64,000 nucleotides of DNA from the NCBI GenBank assembly GCA_963770245.1, contig CAVYOX010000002.1, forward strand, positions 186,001-250,000. Direction: 5' to 3'. This stretch comes from PALSA-270 sp963770245. GTDB taxonomy: Bacteria; Acidobacteriota; Terriglobia; Terriglobales; Acidobacteriaceae. Each line of letters begins with the position of its first letter. Position 1 is the first letter of the stretch. Shown in pieces: positions 25,272 through 34,009 of the stretch. Made by a program: the position numbers and the translations under genes. Below the pieces are notes generated by a model, which saw only the letters and a program-made list of their open reading frames with translations, was not told the origin of the DNA and did not search any database.

Positions 25272-26717
25272 TCACTGCAGGGGAAGTCTGAACTGGAATA
25301 CTGACCCCTGGCCGAGTTGGCTGGTCACCCCCAAACTGCCGCCGTGGGCCTCGACAATCGCCTTGGCGATCGCCAGGCCCATGCCGGTTCCCTGGACCCG
25401 ATAGCGCTGGTCGCGGCCGCGATAGAACTTGTCAAAAATCAGAGCCTGTTCAAAGTCGTCGATCCCGGGTCCGCGATCGCCGACGCTCGTGAGGAGCTGG
25501 TTCCCGCTCGCCTCGGCGGTGATCGTGATGGGCGACTGCGGGGGAGCGTACTTGGCGGCGTTCTCGAGCAGCTGCCGCAGCACTTCGATGATTCTGGCCG
25601 GATCCATGCGCGCCGTGGGCAGCGACTCCGGCACTCGAACCTCCACCGGATGCTGACCCAGCACGGCTTTTGATTGCTCCCGGGCGGCGTCGATCACGGA
25701 CCGAATGGAAACCGGCTGGCGGTGCAGTTCGACGCCCTGGGCGTCGAGTTGCGCCATTTCGGTGGCCTCCTCCACCAGTCGGTCCAACCGGTCGGCTTCC
25801 TCATTGATCACGGTGAGCAGGTCGCGGCGCTGCGCGGCATCGAGTTGAAAGTCCGAAAGCAAACTGGTCACCGCGGCCTTGATGCTGGTGAGCGGCGTGC
25901 GCAGTTCGTGGGTAACGGAATCGAGCAACGCGGTGCGCAGGTTCTCGCTCTGGCGCGAGGCCTCGGCTTTGCCCAGCTTCTCGACCACCCCTGCTCTTTC
26001 GATGGCAATCGCAACCAAGCCGCCGAGCGCTTCCAGAGTCTCGCGGGAAAGCACTGCGCCCGCCACCCCGATGGCCCCGGTCAGGCGGGCGCCCAGCCGC
26101 AGCGGCGCCAGCGAAAGGCTGTGCGGCCGGTCAATGACCGGCTCGCCGCGGGTGCTGACCGCTTCGAGATCCGCCGCACTCAGCCCCTCTTGCCGGGGAT
26201 CCGAACGGTAGGTCTCCCGTGAGCTGAGCAGGTACATGGCGGAAGACTTCCCTCCGAAAATCTGGCAGACGTAGCCCGGAATCGCATTGAGCAGCTCGGC
26301 CACGTTGTCGGTGGCGAGCAGGCGCTGACTGAAGGAGTAAAGCCGTTCCACGTCATGGCGGCGCTGGTTCGCGTTGGCGGTCTCGCGCCGCGCCCGTTCG
26401 GATAACTCGCTGGCCAAAATGGCGGTCGCAAGAAAAGCAAACAGTGCCACCCAGTTTTGCGGATCGGCAATGGTGAGCTTCCCGATCGGAGGCAGGAAAT
26501 AATAGTTGAACGACAGCGTGGCCAGCGCCGCGAGCAGCACCGAGTAGCGCAGCCCCCAGGAGGCCGAGACCACGAGCACCGTGAGCAAGAAGGTGAGAGC
26601 CACGGTGGTGGGATTGACCGGAATTAGGCGCCGATAGACGAAGACCACGGCGGCCACGATGGCCACCACTGCTAGGAAGCGGACGAGCGACTGCACCCAG
26701 GTATTTCGCACGCGCAC
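25272..26717 (-). CDS. Sensor histidine kinase, KdpD C-terminal half (DUF4118-GAF-HisKA-HATPase)
   Basis: A 481-residue membrane kinase equivalent to the C-terminal two thirds of KdpD. Four membrane segments of the DUF4118 type lie at about residues 10-105 (including FNYYFLPPIGKLTIADPQNW), a GAF-like domain at 125-245, the phosphorylated His at position 270 in DSVTHELRTPL, and the ATPase with N box LLENAAKYAPP and G boxes DRGPGID and GTGMGLAIAK. The KdpD N-terminal and USP domains are absent here and are encoded divergently at 26760, only 42 bp away. Confidence 0.93.
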   Translation of the reverse strand: MRVRNTWVQSLVRFLAVVAIVAAVVFVYRRLIPVNPTTVALTFLLTVLVVSASWGLRYSVLLAALATLSFNYYFLPPIGKLTIADPQNWVALFAFLATAILASELSERARRETANANQRRHDVERLYSFSQRLLATDNVAELLNAIPGYVCQIFGGKSSAMYLLSSRETYRSDPRQEGLSAADLEAVSTRGEPVIDRPHSLSLAPLRLGARLTGAIGVAGAVLSRETLEALGGLVAIAIERAGVVEKLGKAEASRQSENLRTALLDSVTHELRTPLTSIKAAVTSLLSDFQLDAAQRRDLLTVINEEADRLDRLVEEATEMAQLDAQGVELHRQPVSIRSVIDAAREQSKAVLGQHPVEVRVPESLPTARMDPARIIEVLRQLLENAAKYAPPQSPITITAEASGNQLLTSVGDRGPGIDDFEQALIFDKFYRGRDQRYRVQGTGMGLAIAKAIVEAHGGSLGVTSQLGQGSVFQFRLPLQ

Positions 26718-26759
26718 GATTGTAGCCGGATTCGACTTTTACCGCGCGATCAAGTAACA

Positions 26760-27881
26760 ATGTCGCCAATGATCAAGACTCCCGAACAGTGGCTGGAGGA
26801 AGTCACTCCCCAACGGCAGGCCATCTTCAAACTCTTCCTGGGCTATGCGCCGGGAGTGGGCAAGACTTACCAGATGCTGAGCGAAGGCATCCGGCGAAAA
26901 GGCCGCGGCGAGGACGTGATCATCGGCGTGGTCGAAACCCACGGGCGCAAGGCGACTGCAGAACTGGCCAGTCTGCTCGAGACCACGCCGCGCACCAAGC
27001 TCGAATACAAAGGCACCGTGTTCGAAGAAATGGATGTGGACGCGATTCTCGAGCGCAAGCCGCAAGTCGCGCTGGTCGACGAGCTGGCCCATACCAACAT
27101 CGAGGGCAGCAAGCACCGCAAGCGCTACGAAGATGTTTTTCAGCTGCTGGACGCGGGCATTGACGTGGTTTCCACCATGAACGTGCAGCATGTCGAAAGC
27201 CTTGCCCCCACCGTCCGCCAGCTGACGGGTGTGCAAGTGCGGGAGACCGTTCCCGACTGGGTCGTGCAGCGGGCGGGGGAAATTGTGATGGCCGATTTAA
27301 CCCCGCAAGCCTTGCAGACGCGCATGAAGCGCGGTGACATCTATCCTCTCGAGCGGGCGGAGCGTGCCCTCAACAATTTTTTCCGCACCCCGAACCTGAT
27401 TGCTCTCCGCGAACTGGCGTTGCGGGAAGTCGCCCAGGCGGTCGATCACAGCCTGTCCGGACTCAAGACCGAGGATGGACACCCGCTGAACGTGCGGGAG
27501 CGCATTGCCGTGTGCATCAGCTCCAATCCGGCGGCGCAAAATCTGATCGCGCGAGGCGCGCGGATGGCGCATGCCATTGACGCCGAGCTCTATGTGGTCT
27601 ACGTGGACACGGCGGTCGATCGAGACGATGACAACCAGAGGACCCTCGCCGACAATATCCGTTTCGCGGAAAGCGTGGGGGCCAAGGTGGTGCGTCTCGA
27701 GAGCGGCGACGTAGCCGAACGGGTGGCGGAATTTGTGCACCGTGAGCATCTGACGCACGTTGTCTTCGGCCGCTCCGCCACCAAAGGCTGGAGACGATAT
27801 CTCTATTGGTCGGCCATTCACCGGTTTCTGCGCAACGCCCCGGACGTCGACGTGCACATCGTGACCCAAGAGATGCGCTAG
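26760..27881 (+). CDS. kdpD: KdpD N-terminal sensor module with universal-stress domain
   Basis: A 373-residue soluble protein equal to the N-terminal third of KdpD. Residues ~20-230 are the KdpD domain with Walker A GYAPGVGKT (28-36) and Walker-B-like VDELAHTN. Residues ~245-373 are a USP domain with VCISSNPAAQNLIARGARMA and VFGRSATKGW. There are no membrane helices or kinase domain. In its usual fused form this part senses K+/ATP/c-di-AMP and modulates the kinase. Here it must act in trans, presumably on the divergent kinase. kdpE follows 23 bp downstream. Confidence 0.93.
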   Translation: MSPMIKTPEQWLEEVTPQRQAIFKLFLGYAPGVGKTYQMLSEGIRRKGRGEDVIIGVVETHGRKATAELASLLETTPRTKLEYKGTVFEEMDVDAILERKPQVALVDELAHTNIEGSKHRKRYEDVFQLLDAGIDVVSTMNVQHVESLAPTVRQLTGVQVRETVPDWVVQRAGEIVMADLTPQALQTRMKRGDIYPLERAERALNNFFRTPNLIALRELALREVAQAVDHSLSGLKTEDGHPLNVRERIAVCISSNPAAQNLIARGARMAHAIDAELYVVYVDTAVDRDDDNQRTLADNIRFAESVGAKVVRLESGDVAERVAEFVHREHLTHVVFGRSATKGWRRYLYWSAIHRFLRNAPDVDVHIVTQEMR

Positions 27882-27904
27882 GCAACAGGAAAGAGACAAA
27901 ACCC

Positions 27905-28597
27905 ATGAGCGAGCGACGGCGCATTCTGGTGGTCGATGACGAAACCCAGATTACTCGCGTGCTGCGGACCACGCTTTCCGCCCAGGCTTACGATGTCCGC
28001 ATCGCCAACGATGGCGAGATGGCCTTGGAAATCATGAAGGACTGGACGCCGCACCTGGTCATCACGGATCTGGCCATGTCCAATCTGGACGGCGTCGGAT
28101 TGTGCCGGCGGATTCGAGAGACCTCAGAGGTTCCAATCATTGTGCTCTCCGTGCGCGGCCAGGATCGAGTGAAGGTGGAGGCCCTTGATGCCGGCGCCGA
28201 CGATTACGTCACCAAACCGTTCAGCATGAACGAACTGCTGGCGCGCATCCGGGCGCACCTGCGGCATGTGGCGCCCGCGGAAGCCACCCCCCATGTCATC
28301 GCAGCCGGTGACTTCCGCATGGACCTCGACACCCGCTCCGTTTCGGTTGCCGGAAACGAGATCCGCCTCACGCCCAAGGAGTTCGAACTGCTGGCCTTTC
28401 TTGCCCGCCACGCCGGCAAGGTGGTCACGCATCGCGCGCTTTTGGCCGCGGTCTGGGGACCAAACAGCACTGAACAACCGGAATACCTCCGCGTGTTCGT
28501 CGGCCAGCTGCGCAAGAAGATCGAACCCGACTCGTCTTCCCCAAAATACCTGCTCACCGAGCCCTGGGTCGGCTATCGCTTTGAACCGGGCAACTAA
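27905..28597 (+). CDS. kdpE: KdpE-type response regulator (OmpR/PhoB family)
   Basis: A 230-residue regulator. The receiver has the DD pair in VVDDETQ, phospho-acceptor Asp55 in LVITDLAM and the Lys of VTKPFSM. The winged-helix DNA-binding domain covers ~130-228 (RLTPKEFELLAFLARHAGKVVTHRALL, LRVFVGQLRKKIEPD, PWVGYRF). ATG 27905. Directly downstream of kdpD and upstream of kdpFABC, its expected target. Confidence 0.94.
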   Translation: MSERRRILVVDDETQITRVLRTTLSAQAYDVRIANDGEMALEIMKDWTPHLVITDLAMSNLDGVGLCRRIRETSEVPIIVLSVRGQDRVKVEALDAGADDYVTKPFSMNELLARIRAHLRHVAPAEATPHVIAAGDFRMDLDTRSVSVAGNEIRLTPKEFELLAFLARHAGKVVTHRALLAAVWGPNSTEQPEYLRVFVGQLRKKIEPDSSSPKYLLTEPWVGYRFEPGN

Positions 28598-28727
28598 ACC
28601 GCCTTGTGCTCTCCGCCCGACCCGAGCCCCCCCATCCTTATGAAATCTTTACGGACTTTTTAGCCCGTCCTTACGGTCCGAATGATCGAATGAAGTAGCG
28701 CCAAGTAAGCGCCAATGGAGGTCCAAA
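28598..28727 (+). promoter_or_regulatory. Probable kdp structural-gene promoter region
   Basis: 130-bp gap between kdpE and the first small kdp ORF. It contains an AT-rich tract (TTATGAAATCTTTACGGACT, 28637-28656) followed by TTTTTAGCCCG and a partial inverted repeat around CCGTCCTTACGG. This is the only T-rich stretch nearby and is the natural place for a KdpE operator. A direct repeat GCGCCAAGTAAGCGCCAA follows at about 28700. Function is inferred from position. Confidence 0.4.
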
Positions 28728-28994
28728 ATGTGGACAGCCAGGATCTTTTTCGCCATCGTCTTTTCCGGGATCGGTTTCATGCTGTGGTTTCTTTTCGGTC
28801 TGCTTCGCGAACAACGCGCTCATTCGCTCCGGCATGCGCGGAGCCTCTCGCTCGCCCAAAGCCCCCCGCGGTTACGCCTCAGAAACCAGGCCAGCACCAT
28901 GCAGCAGGAGCCGAACGCCGTGACCCTGCGTTTGGTCTCCTGGTTCGGCGCGGAGCGGACCCCGGCCAAGGAGGAACCTTCATGCGGGATGTGA
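28728..28994 (+). CDS. Small membrane protein upstream of kdpF, 88 residues
   Basis: Begins MWTARIFFAIVFSGIGFMLWFLFGLL, one strong membrane helix, then a polar basic tail of about 60 residues. ATG 28728 has GGAGG 6 nt upstream. It overlaps the next tiny ORF by 13 nt. Unknown family. Placement between kdpE and kdpF suggests an accessory role in the Kdp pump. Confidence 0.6.
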   Translation: MWTARIFFAIVFSGIGFMLWFLFGLLREQRAHSLRHARSLSLAQSPPRLRLRNQASTMQQEPNAVTLRLVSWFGAERTPAKEEPSCGM

Positions 28995-29068
28995 TTTTTA
29001 TACTTTTGACCTTGTTGTTTTTTGCCATTTCCATCGCTTATACCCACTTCTGTGACCGGGTGCGGTGA
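28982..29068 (+). CDS. 28-residue membrane peptide in the kdp operon
   Basis: MRDVIFILLTLLFFAISIAY then THFCDRVR: a single membrane helix with a short charged end. AAGGAGGAA lies 5 nt upstream of the ATG, an excellent ribosome-binding site for so short a frame. It overlaps the previous small gene in another frame and ends 10 bp before kdpF. I recall similar peptides next to kdpF in other phyla, but they have no established function. Confidence 0.65.
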   Translation: MRDVIFILLTLLFFAISIAYTHFCDRVR

Positions 29069-29078
29069 AAGGGGAGCT

Positions 29079-29168
29079 ATGAGCTTTCAAGACATCGCGA
29101 TGCTGGCAGTGAGCTTTCTGCTGATGATCTATCTGGTCTACGCCCTGCTGCGTCCGGAGAAGTTCTGA
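29079..29168 (+). CDS. kdpF: KdpF, small stabilising subunit of the K+ pump
   Basis: A 29-residue single-helix peptide, MSFQDIAMLAVSFLLMIYLV followed by YALLRPEKF. The YALLRPEKF ending is a KdpF hallmark. It stabilises the KdpABC complex in the membrane. GGGGAGCT precedes the ATG, and kdpA begins one base after its stop. Confidence 0.88.
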   Translation: MSFQDIAMLAVSFLLMIYLVYALLRPEKF

Positions 29169-29169
29169 T

Positions 29170-30942
29170 ATGACGGCCAACGGCTGGTTTCAAATTCTGC
29201 TCTTTCTCTTCGTGATCTTCCTGGTCACGAAACCGGTGGGGATTTTCATGGCCCGCGTTTTCAGCCGCGAGAAAACATTTCTCGACCCTGTGCTGCGGCC
29301 GATCGAACGGTTGCTGTATCGGCTGACCGGCGTGGACGAAAACCACGAGATGCGCTGGACCGAATACAGCGTCGCCATGCTGCTGTTCAGTGGCGCAACC
29401 ATGGTTGCCCTGTACCTAATCGAACGTCTGCAGCCATTCCTGCCCTGGAACCCGCAACACATGGCGGCGGTCGGTCCCGATCTCGCGCTCAACACCGCAG
29501 CTTCGTTTACCACGAACACCAACTGGCAGAACTATGCGGGCGAGTCCACCATGAGTTATCTCACCCAAATGGCGGGCCTCGCCTACCACAACTTCACCTC
29601 CGCCGCCGTCGGCATCGCCTTGGCGATCGCCTTCGTTCGCGGCATTGCGCGGCGGGAAAGCAAGACCATCGGCAACTTCTGGGTCGATATCACGCGCACC
29701 GGACTCTGGGTGCTGCTGCCGGCGTGCACGCTCTATGCCTTGGTTCTGGTCTCGCAGGGCGTGGTGCAGAACCTGCGGCCTTACGACACGGCCACCTTGG
29801 TCGAGCCGCAGCAGGTTTCGACCACCGGCGCAGACGGCAAGACCACCACGCAGACGGTCACCCAACAGACCATCGCGCAAGGGCCGGTCGCCTCGCAAGA
29901 GGCCATCAAGATGCTCGGCACCAACGGCGGCGGTTTTTTCAATGCCAATAGCTCCCATCCTTTCGAGAACCCCACGCCGCTCAGCAACTACCTGCAGATG
30001 ATTTCGATTTTCATCATTCCCGCGGGTTTGACCTATACCCTCGGCCGCATGACCGGGTCGCCGCGTCATGGCTGGGCGGTGTGGGCGGCGATGGCCGTTC
30101 TGTTCTTTGCCGGTGTATCCACCGCTTACTGGGCCGAGGCGCGCGGCAACCCGCTGCTCCAGGGCGTCGATCAACACGCCGGCCTGACCCAGCCCGGCGG
30201 CAACATGGAGGGCAAGGAAGTCCGCTTCGGGATCGCCGGCTCGGCATTGTTCGCGACGGTGACGACCGACGCCAGTTGCGGAGCGGTCAACTCATTTCAC
30301 GATTCCTTTACCCCCCTCGGCGGAATGGTGCCGCTCGCCAACATCATGCTCAGTGAAACCGTGTTTGGCGGCGTGGGCGCGGGCCTTTACGGAATTCTCG
30401 TCTATGTGGTCCTTTCGGTGTTTATTGCTGGACTGATGGTAGGCCGCACCCCCGAGTATCTCGGCAAGAAGATCGAAGCCTACGACGTGAAGATGGCGAT
30501 GCTGGTGACGCTGGTTTTCCCTCTCATCATCCTGACGCTCACTGGAATCTCGACGGTGGAGGGTTTCGGCACCGCCAGCATCAGCAATTCCGGCCCGCAC
30601 GGCCTCACGCAGATCCTCTACGCCTTCACCTCGATGGCCGGCAACAATGGCTCGGCGTTCGCCGGGCTCAACGGGAACACCGGCTGGTACAACCTGGCGG
30701 GCGCCGGAACCATGTTGGTGGGTCGCTTTTTCATGATCCTTCCCATGCTGGCGATCGCCGGCAGCCTGGCGGAAAAGAAATACGTTCCCCCCTCGCTCGG
30801 AACCTTCCCCGTGACCACGCCCTTGTTCAGCGCACTGCTCGTGGGCGTGATCCTCATCGTGGGTGCGCTGACCTTTTTCCCCGCGCTGAGCCTGGGACCG
30901 ATTCTTGAACACCTGCTGATGATGGCGGGCAAAACCTTCTGA
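29170..30942 (+). CDS. kdpA: K+-transporting ATPase channel subunit KdpA
   Basis: A 590-residue, ten-helix membrane protein that selects and conducts K+. Filter-loop segments are visible: TNTNWQNYAGESTMSYLTQM, the very conserved GTNGGGFFNANSSHPFENP, and FTSMAGNNGSAFAGL in the fourth repeat. ATG 29170 directly follows kdpF. Length is within the family range. Confidence 0.96.
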   Translation: MTANGWFQILLFLFVIFLVTKPVGIFMARVFSREKTFLDPVLRPIERLLYRLTGVDENHEMRWTEYSVAMLLFSGATMVALYLIERLQPFLPWNPQHMAAVGPDLALNTAASFTTNTNWQNYAGESTMSYLTQMAGLAYHNFTSAAVGIALAIAFVRGIARRESKTIGNFWVDITRTGLWVLLPACTLYALVLVSQGVVQNLRPYDTATLVEPQQVSTTGADGKTTTQTVTQQTIAQGPVASQEAIKMLGTNGGGFFNANSSHPFENPTPLSNYLQMISIFIIPAGLTYTLGRMTGSPRHGWAVWAAMAVLFFAGVSTAYWAEARGNPLLQGVDQHAGLTQPGGNMEGKEVRFGIAGSALFATVTTDASCGAVNSFHDSFTPLGGMVPLANIMLSETVFGGVGAGLYGILVYVVLSVFIAGLMVGRTPEYLGKKIEAYDVKMAMLVTLVFPLIILTLTGISTVEGFGTASISNSGPHGLTQILYAFTSMAGNNGSAFAGLNGNTGWYNLAGAGTMLVGRFFMILPMLAIAGSLAEKKYVPPSLGTFPVTTPLFSALLVGVILIVGALTFFPALSLGPILEHLLMMAGKTF

Positions 30943-30948
30943 GGGTAT

Positions 30949-32979
30949 ATGGCGAAGAGAGGCAAATCCGCAGCAATTTGGGATATGAAGATCGTGCGGG
31001 GCGCGATCCTCGACTCCGTGGTCAAGTTGGATCCGCGCCACATGATGGGAAATCCCGTCATGTTTGTGGTGGAAGTGGGCAGCGTGATCACTACCCTTCT
31101 ACTCCTCCGGCGGGGGGCGGATTTTGGCTTCAATCTGCAGATCACGTTGTGGCTCTGGTTTACCGTGCTGTTTGCGAATTTTGCCGAAGCCATGGCCGAA
31201 GGCCGGGGGAAGGCCCAAGCCGATACTCTTCGCAAGGCGCGCTCGGAGACTGTGGCCAATCGTCTGCTCGACGGAGAGCAGATCGAACGAGTGCCCAGCT
31301 CCAAGCTGCGCGCGGGCGATCTGGTGCTGGCTTCGGCCGGCGAGTTCATTCCCTCCGATGGCGAAATCGTCGATGGCGTGGCCTCGGTCGATGAGTCGGC
31401 CATCACCGGCGAGTCCGCCCCCGTCATCCGGGAATCGGGCGGCGACCGGTCGGCTGTGACCGGCGGCACCCGGGTGCTTTCCGACTGGATCAAAGTCCGC
31501 ATCACCTCGAACCCCGGGGAAACCTTCCTGGACCGCATGATTGCCCTGGTCGAGGGCGCCGAGCGGCAAAAAACGCCGAACGAGATCGCGCTGAATATTC
31601 TCCTGGCCGGATTGACCATCATCTTCCTGCTGGCGGTCGTGACCCTGCAACCTTTCGCGGTTTACTCGGGTTCGCCGCAGACCGTGTTTGTCCTGGTCTC
31701 GCTTTTAGTCTGTCTCATCCCCACCACGATCGGGGGCTTGCTGTCGGCCATCGGCATCGCCGGCATGGACCGTCTGGTGCAGCACAATGTCCTGGCTATG
31801 TCGGGGCGCGCGGTAGAAGCCGCGGGTGATGTTGACGTTTTGCTGCTCGACAAGACCGGCACCATTACCCTCGGCAATCGTCAGGCGACCGCATTCATTC
31901 CCGCCCCCGGGGTTAATGAAGCCACTCTGGCCGACGCCGCGCAGCTGTCTTCGCTGGCCGATGAAACTCCCGAAGGCCGTTCGATTGTTGTACTGGCCAA
32001 AGAACAATACAGCCTGCGGGGACGTGATATCGCCGCGCTCGACGCCGAATTCGTAAATTTTAGCGCGCTGACCCGCATGTCAGGAGTCAATCTTGACGGG
32101 CGCCGAATTCGCAAGGGCGCGACCGATGCCATCGCAAAATATCTGGAAACTGAGGGGGCTGTGCTCCCCAAGGAAGTGCGCGAGACCGTGGATGCCATCT
32201 CCCGCTCCGGGGGTACGCCTCTGGTGGTTGCGGAGAACAATCGCGCCTTGGGAGTGATTCAGCTCAAAGACATCGTCAAGGGCGGCATGCGGCAGCGGTT
32301 CGATCAGCTGCGCGCCATCGGAATCAAGACCGTCATGATCACCGGGGATAATCCGCTGACCGCGGCCGCGATCGCCACCGAGGCGGGGGTGGATGATTTT
32401 CTCGCCCAGGCTACTCCCAAAGAGAAGATGGACTTGATCCGCAGCGAACAAGCCCAAGGCAAGCTGGTCGCAATGACGGGCGACGGCACCAATGACGCTC
32501 CGGCTCTGGCGCAGGCCGACGTGGGCGTGGCCATGAATACCGGCACGCAAGCCGCCAAGGAAGCCGGCAACATGGTGGACCTCGACTCGAACCCCACCAA
32601 GCTTATCGAGATCGTGCAAATCGGAAAACAGCTGCTGATGACGCGCGGCGCGCTGACCACGTTTTCAATCGCCAACGACGTCGCGAAGTATTTCGCCATC
32701 ATTCCCGCCATGTTCGCCGGCACTTTTCCGGTCCTGAATGCGCTCAACATCATGCATCTGAAGACCCCGGAGTCCGCGATCCTGTCGGCGGTGATTTTCA
32801 ATGCGCTGATCATCGTCGCTCTCATCCCGCTGGCGCTGCGAGGTGTGAAATACCGCCCCATGGGCGCGGCGGCATTGTTGCGCAGCAACCTGTTGATCTA
32901 CGGCGTCGGCGGCATCATCATCCCGTTCATTGGCATCAAGCTCATTGATATGGTCATCACCAGCGTCGGAATGGCCTGA
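30949..32979 (+). CDS. kdpB: K+-transporting ATPase catalytic subunit KdpB
   Basis: A 676-residue P-type ATPase. The phosphorylated Asp lies in LLLDKTGTITLGN, the actuator motif is ESAITGESAPV, the nucleotide domain has KGAT, and the hinge is MTGDGTNDAPALAQADVG. The membrane segment LVCLIPTTIGGLL carries the family's P-T-T motif. It starts 6 bp after kdpA. Confidence 0.96.
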   Translation: MAKRGKSAAIWDMKIVRGAILDSVVKLDPRHMMGNPVMFVVEVGSVITTLLLLRRGADFGFNLQITLWLWFTVLFANFAEAMAEGRGKAQADTLRKARSETVANRLLDGEQIERVPSSKLRAGDLVLASAGEFIPSDGEIVDGVASVDESAITGESAPVIRESGGDRSAVTGGTRVLSDWIKVRITSNPGETFLDRMIALVEGAERQKTPNEIALNILLAGLTIIFLLAVVTLQPFAVYSGSPQTVFVLVSLLVCLIPTTIGGLLSAIGIAGMDRLVQHNVLAMSGRAVEAAGDVDVLLLDKTGTITLGNRQATAFIPAPGVNEATLADAAQLSSLADETPEGRSIVVLAKEQYSLRGRDIAALDAEFVNFSALTRMSGVNLDGRRIRKGATDAIAKYLETEGAVLPKEVRETVDAISRSGGTPLVVAENNRALGVIQLKDIVKGGMRQRFDQLRAIGIKTVMITGDNPLTAAAIATEAGVDDFLAQATPKEKMDLIRSEQAQGKLVAMTGDGTNDAPALAQADVGVAMNTGTQAAKEAGNMVDLDSNPTKLIEIVQIGKQLLMTRGALTTFSIANDVAKYFAIIPAMFAGTFPVLNALNIMHLKTPESAILSAVIFNALIIVALIPLALRGVKYRPMGAAALLRSNLLIYGVGGIIIPFIGIKLIDMVITSVGMA

Positions 32980-32990
32980 GAGGCAACGCG

Positions 32991-33623
32991 ATGAAAAAGA
33001 ACTTGCTCATTTCCGTGCTCATGACAATCGTCACCATCGTTCTGTTTGGACTGATCTATCCTTTGGTCGTGACCGGGCTCGCGCAGTTGTTCATGAAGGA
33101 CAAGGCCAACGGCCAGCTGATCGTTGAGAACGCCGCGACCGTTGGTTCGCGGATCATCGGCCAGCCTTTCTCTGGTCCGAAGTATTTCCACTCGCGTCCG
33201 TCGGCCGCCGGCAATGGATACGACCCCACCAATTCCGGCGCCTCCAACCTCGGCCCTACCAATCACGCGCTGATGGACCGCGTTCGAGCCTCGGTGGCAG
33301 CGGCCCAACCCGACGACCCCGGTGTCCAAGTTCCGATCGATCTGGTGACCACCTCTGGCTCGGGCTTAGATCCGGACATCTCCCCGGCGGCCGCAGCATT
33401 TCAGGTCTCCCGCGTGGCTCGCGAACGAGGTATGAATGCAGAGGACCTCCGCCGCCTGGTGACCGAACACACCCAGGGCCGTCAGTTCGGATTCCTGGGA
33501 GAGGCGCGAGTGAACGTGCTGGAGCTCAACCTAGCACTCGACGCCATGGGCCACAAAGCTGCGCAAGCGCGAGCCAAGGACGGGGCGACGTCGCCTGCCC
33601 CAGCTCCCCCCAGCAGCCTGTAA
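32991..33623 (+). CDS. kdpC: K+-transporting ATPase subunit KdpC
   Basis: A 210-residue subunit with one N-terminal helix (LISVLMTIVTIVLFGLIYPLV) and a periplasmic domain. FHSRPSAAGNGYDPTNSGASNLGPTN and DLVTTSGSGLDPDISPAAA are the conserved KdpC blocks. It assists ATP binding to KdpB. ATG 32991 is 11 bp after kdpB, and this is the last gene of the kdp operon. The C-terminal ~15 residues are Ala/Pro-rich. Confidence 0.95.
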   Translation: MKKNLLISVLMTIVTIVLFGLIYPLVVTGLAQLFMKDKANGQLIVENAATVGSRIIGQPFSGPKYFHSRPSAAGNGYDPTNSGASNLGPTNHALMDRVRASVAAAQPDDPGVQVPIDLVTTSGSGLDPDISPAAAAFQVSRVARERGMNAEDLRRLVTEHTQGRQFGFLGEARVNVLELNLALDAMGHKAAQARAKDGATSPAPAPPSSL

Positions 33624-33794
33624 ACTCATCCCCGGCTAGGGGCGTGCCAGACCTCTGTGAGCGCGAACAACTCTGCTTTCAGCTCACCTGGGCAGCCCCT
33701 GACTTGCGATAGGGTGATTTGCGGCGGAATGACTGGCCCGCCGAGATTTGTCCGCCCCGTAATTTGTCCGCCCCATGATTTGGTCGCCTCATGA

Positions 33795-33823
33795 TTGACA
33801 CCTCTCAGCAAGTTGGATAGCCT
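33795..33823 (+). promoter_or_regulatory. Sigma-70 type promoter of the sulfite reductase leader
   Basis: A perfect -35 box TTGACA (33795-33800), 17-bp spacer, and -10 box TAGCCT (33818-33823), which keeps the three most conserved -10 positions. The predicted start is about A33830, giving a short 5' end before the leader ORF ribosome-binding site at 33838-33844. Confidence 0.6.
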
Positions 33824-33850
33824 AACTAGATTGATCTTCAGGAGCGGAAT

Positions 33851-33946
33851 TTGACAGTACGCAGTCAGAACCAAGGATGGGCGGGACGCATATGCTGGTG
33901 TTGTTGTTCGCCCACAAGTTTCTGGCGTGTGGAGGATTCGAACTAG
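33851..33946 (+). CDS. Cysteine-rich leader peptide ahead of sulfite reductase
   Basis: A 31-codon ORF, TTG start at 33851, with AGGAG about 6 nt upstream, ending TAG 33944-33946. Cys codons stand at positions 15, 17, 18 and 19 (ICWCCCS), all within 15 nt. A terminator hairpin follows 25 bp later and then the reductase. Codons 24-27 (33920-33931) can pair with the terminator's 5' arm. The arrangement matches an amino-acid attenuator leader sensing Cys-tRNA. An overlapping ATG frame at 33877 encodes a Leu/Val-rich peptide without Cys clustering. Confidence 0.62.
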   Translation: MTVRSQNQGWAGRICWCCCSPTSFWRVEDSN

Positions 33947-33970
33947 AAAGCTCCCATTCGAGTTTATTCC

Positions 33971-34009
33971 AAAGCACCCGCCGGAATCGCAGGCGGGCTT
34001 TTCAGTTTT
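33971..34009 (+). terminator. Attenuator terminator in the sulfite reductase leader
   Basis: Hairpin AAAG-[CA]-CCCGCC / loop / GGCGGG-CTTT (arms 33971-33982 and 33992-34001), 10 bp with a 2-nt bulge, followed by TTTTCAGTTTT. It ends about 14 nt before the reductase ATG at 34023 and lies after the promoter, so full-length mRNA requires read-through. The 5' arm (33975-33986) can alternatively pair with 33920-33931 inside the leader ORF. Confidence 0.6.

Noticed and set aside
28598..28727. Possible c-di-AMP (ydaO-type) riboswitch ahead of kdpF
   Set aside because: Only 130 bp are available and none of the conserved ydaO core sequences or pseudoknot elements can be recognised.
33931..33990. tRNA-like T-arm on the minus strand (GGATTCGAAC)
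   Set aside because: The T-stem does not pair and no D-arm, anticodon arm or acceptor stem can be formed; the sequence is better explained as part of the Cys leader ORF and its downstream hairpin.
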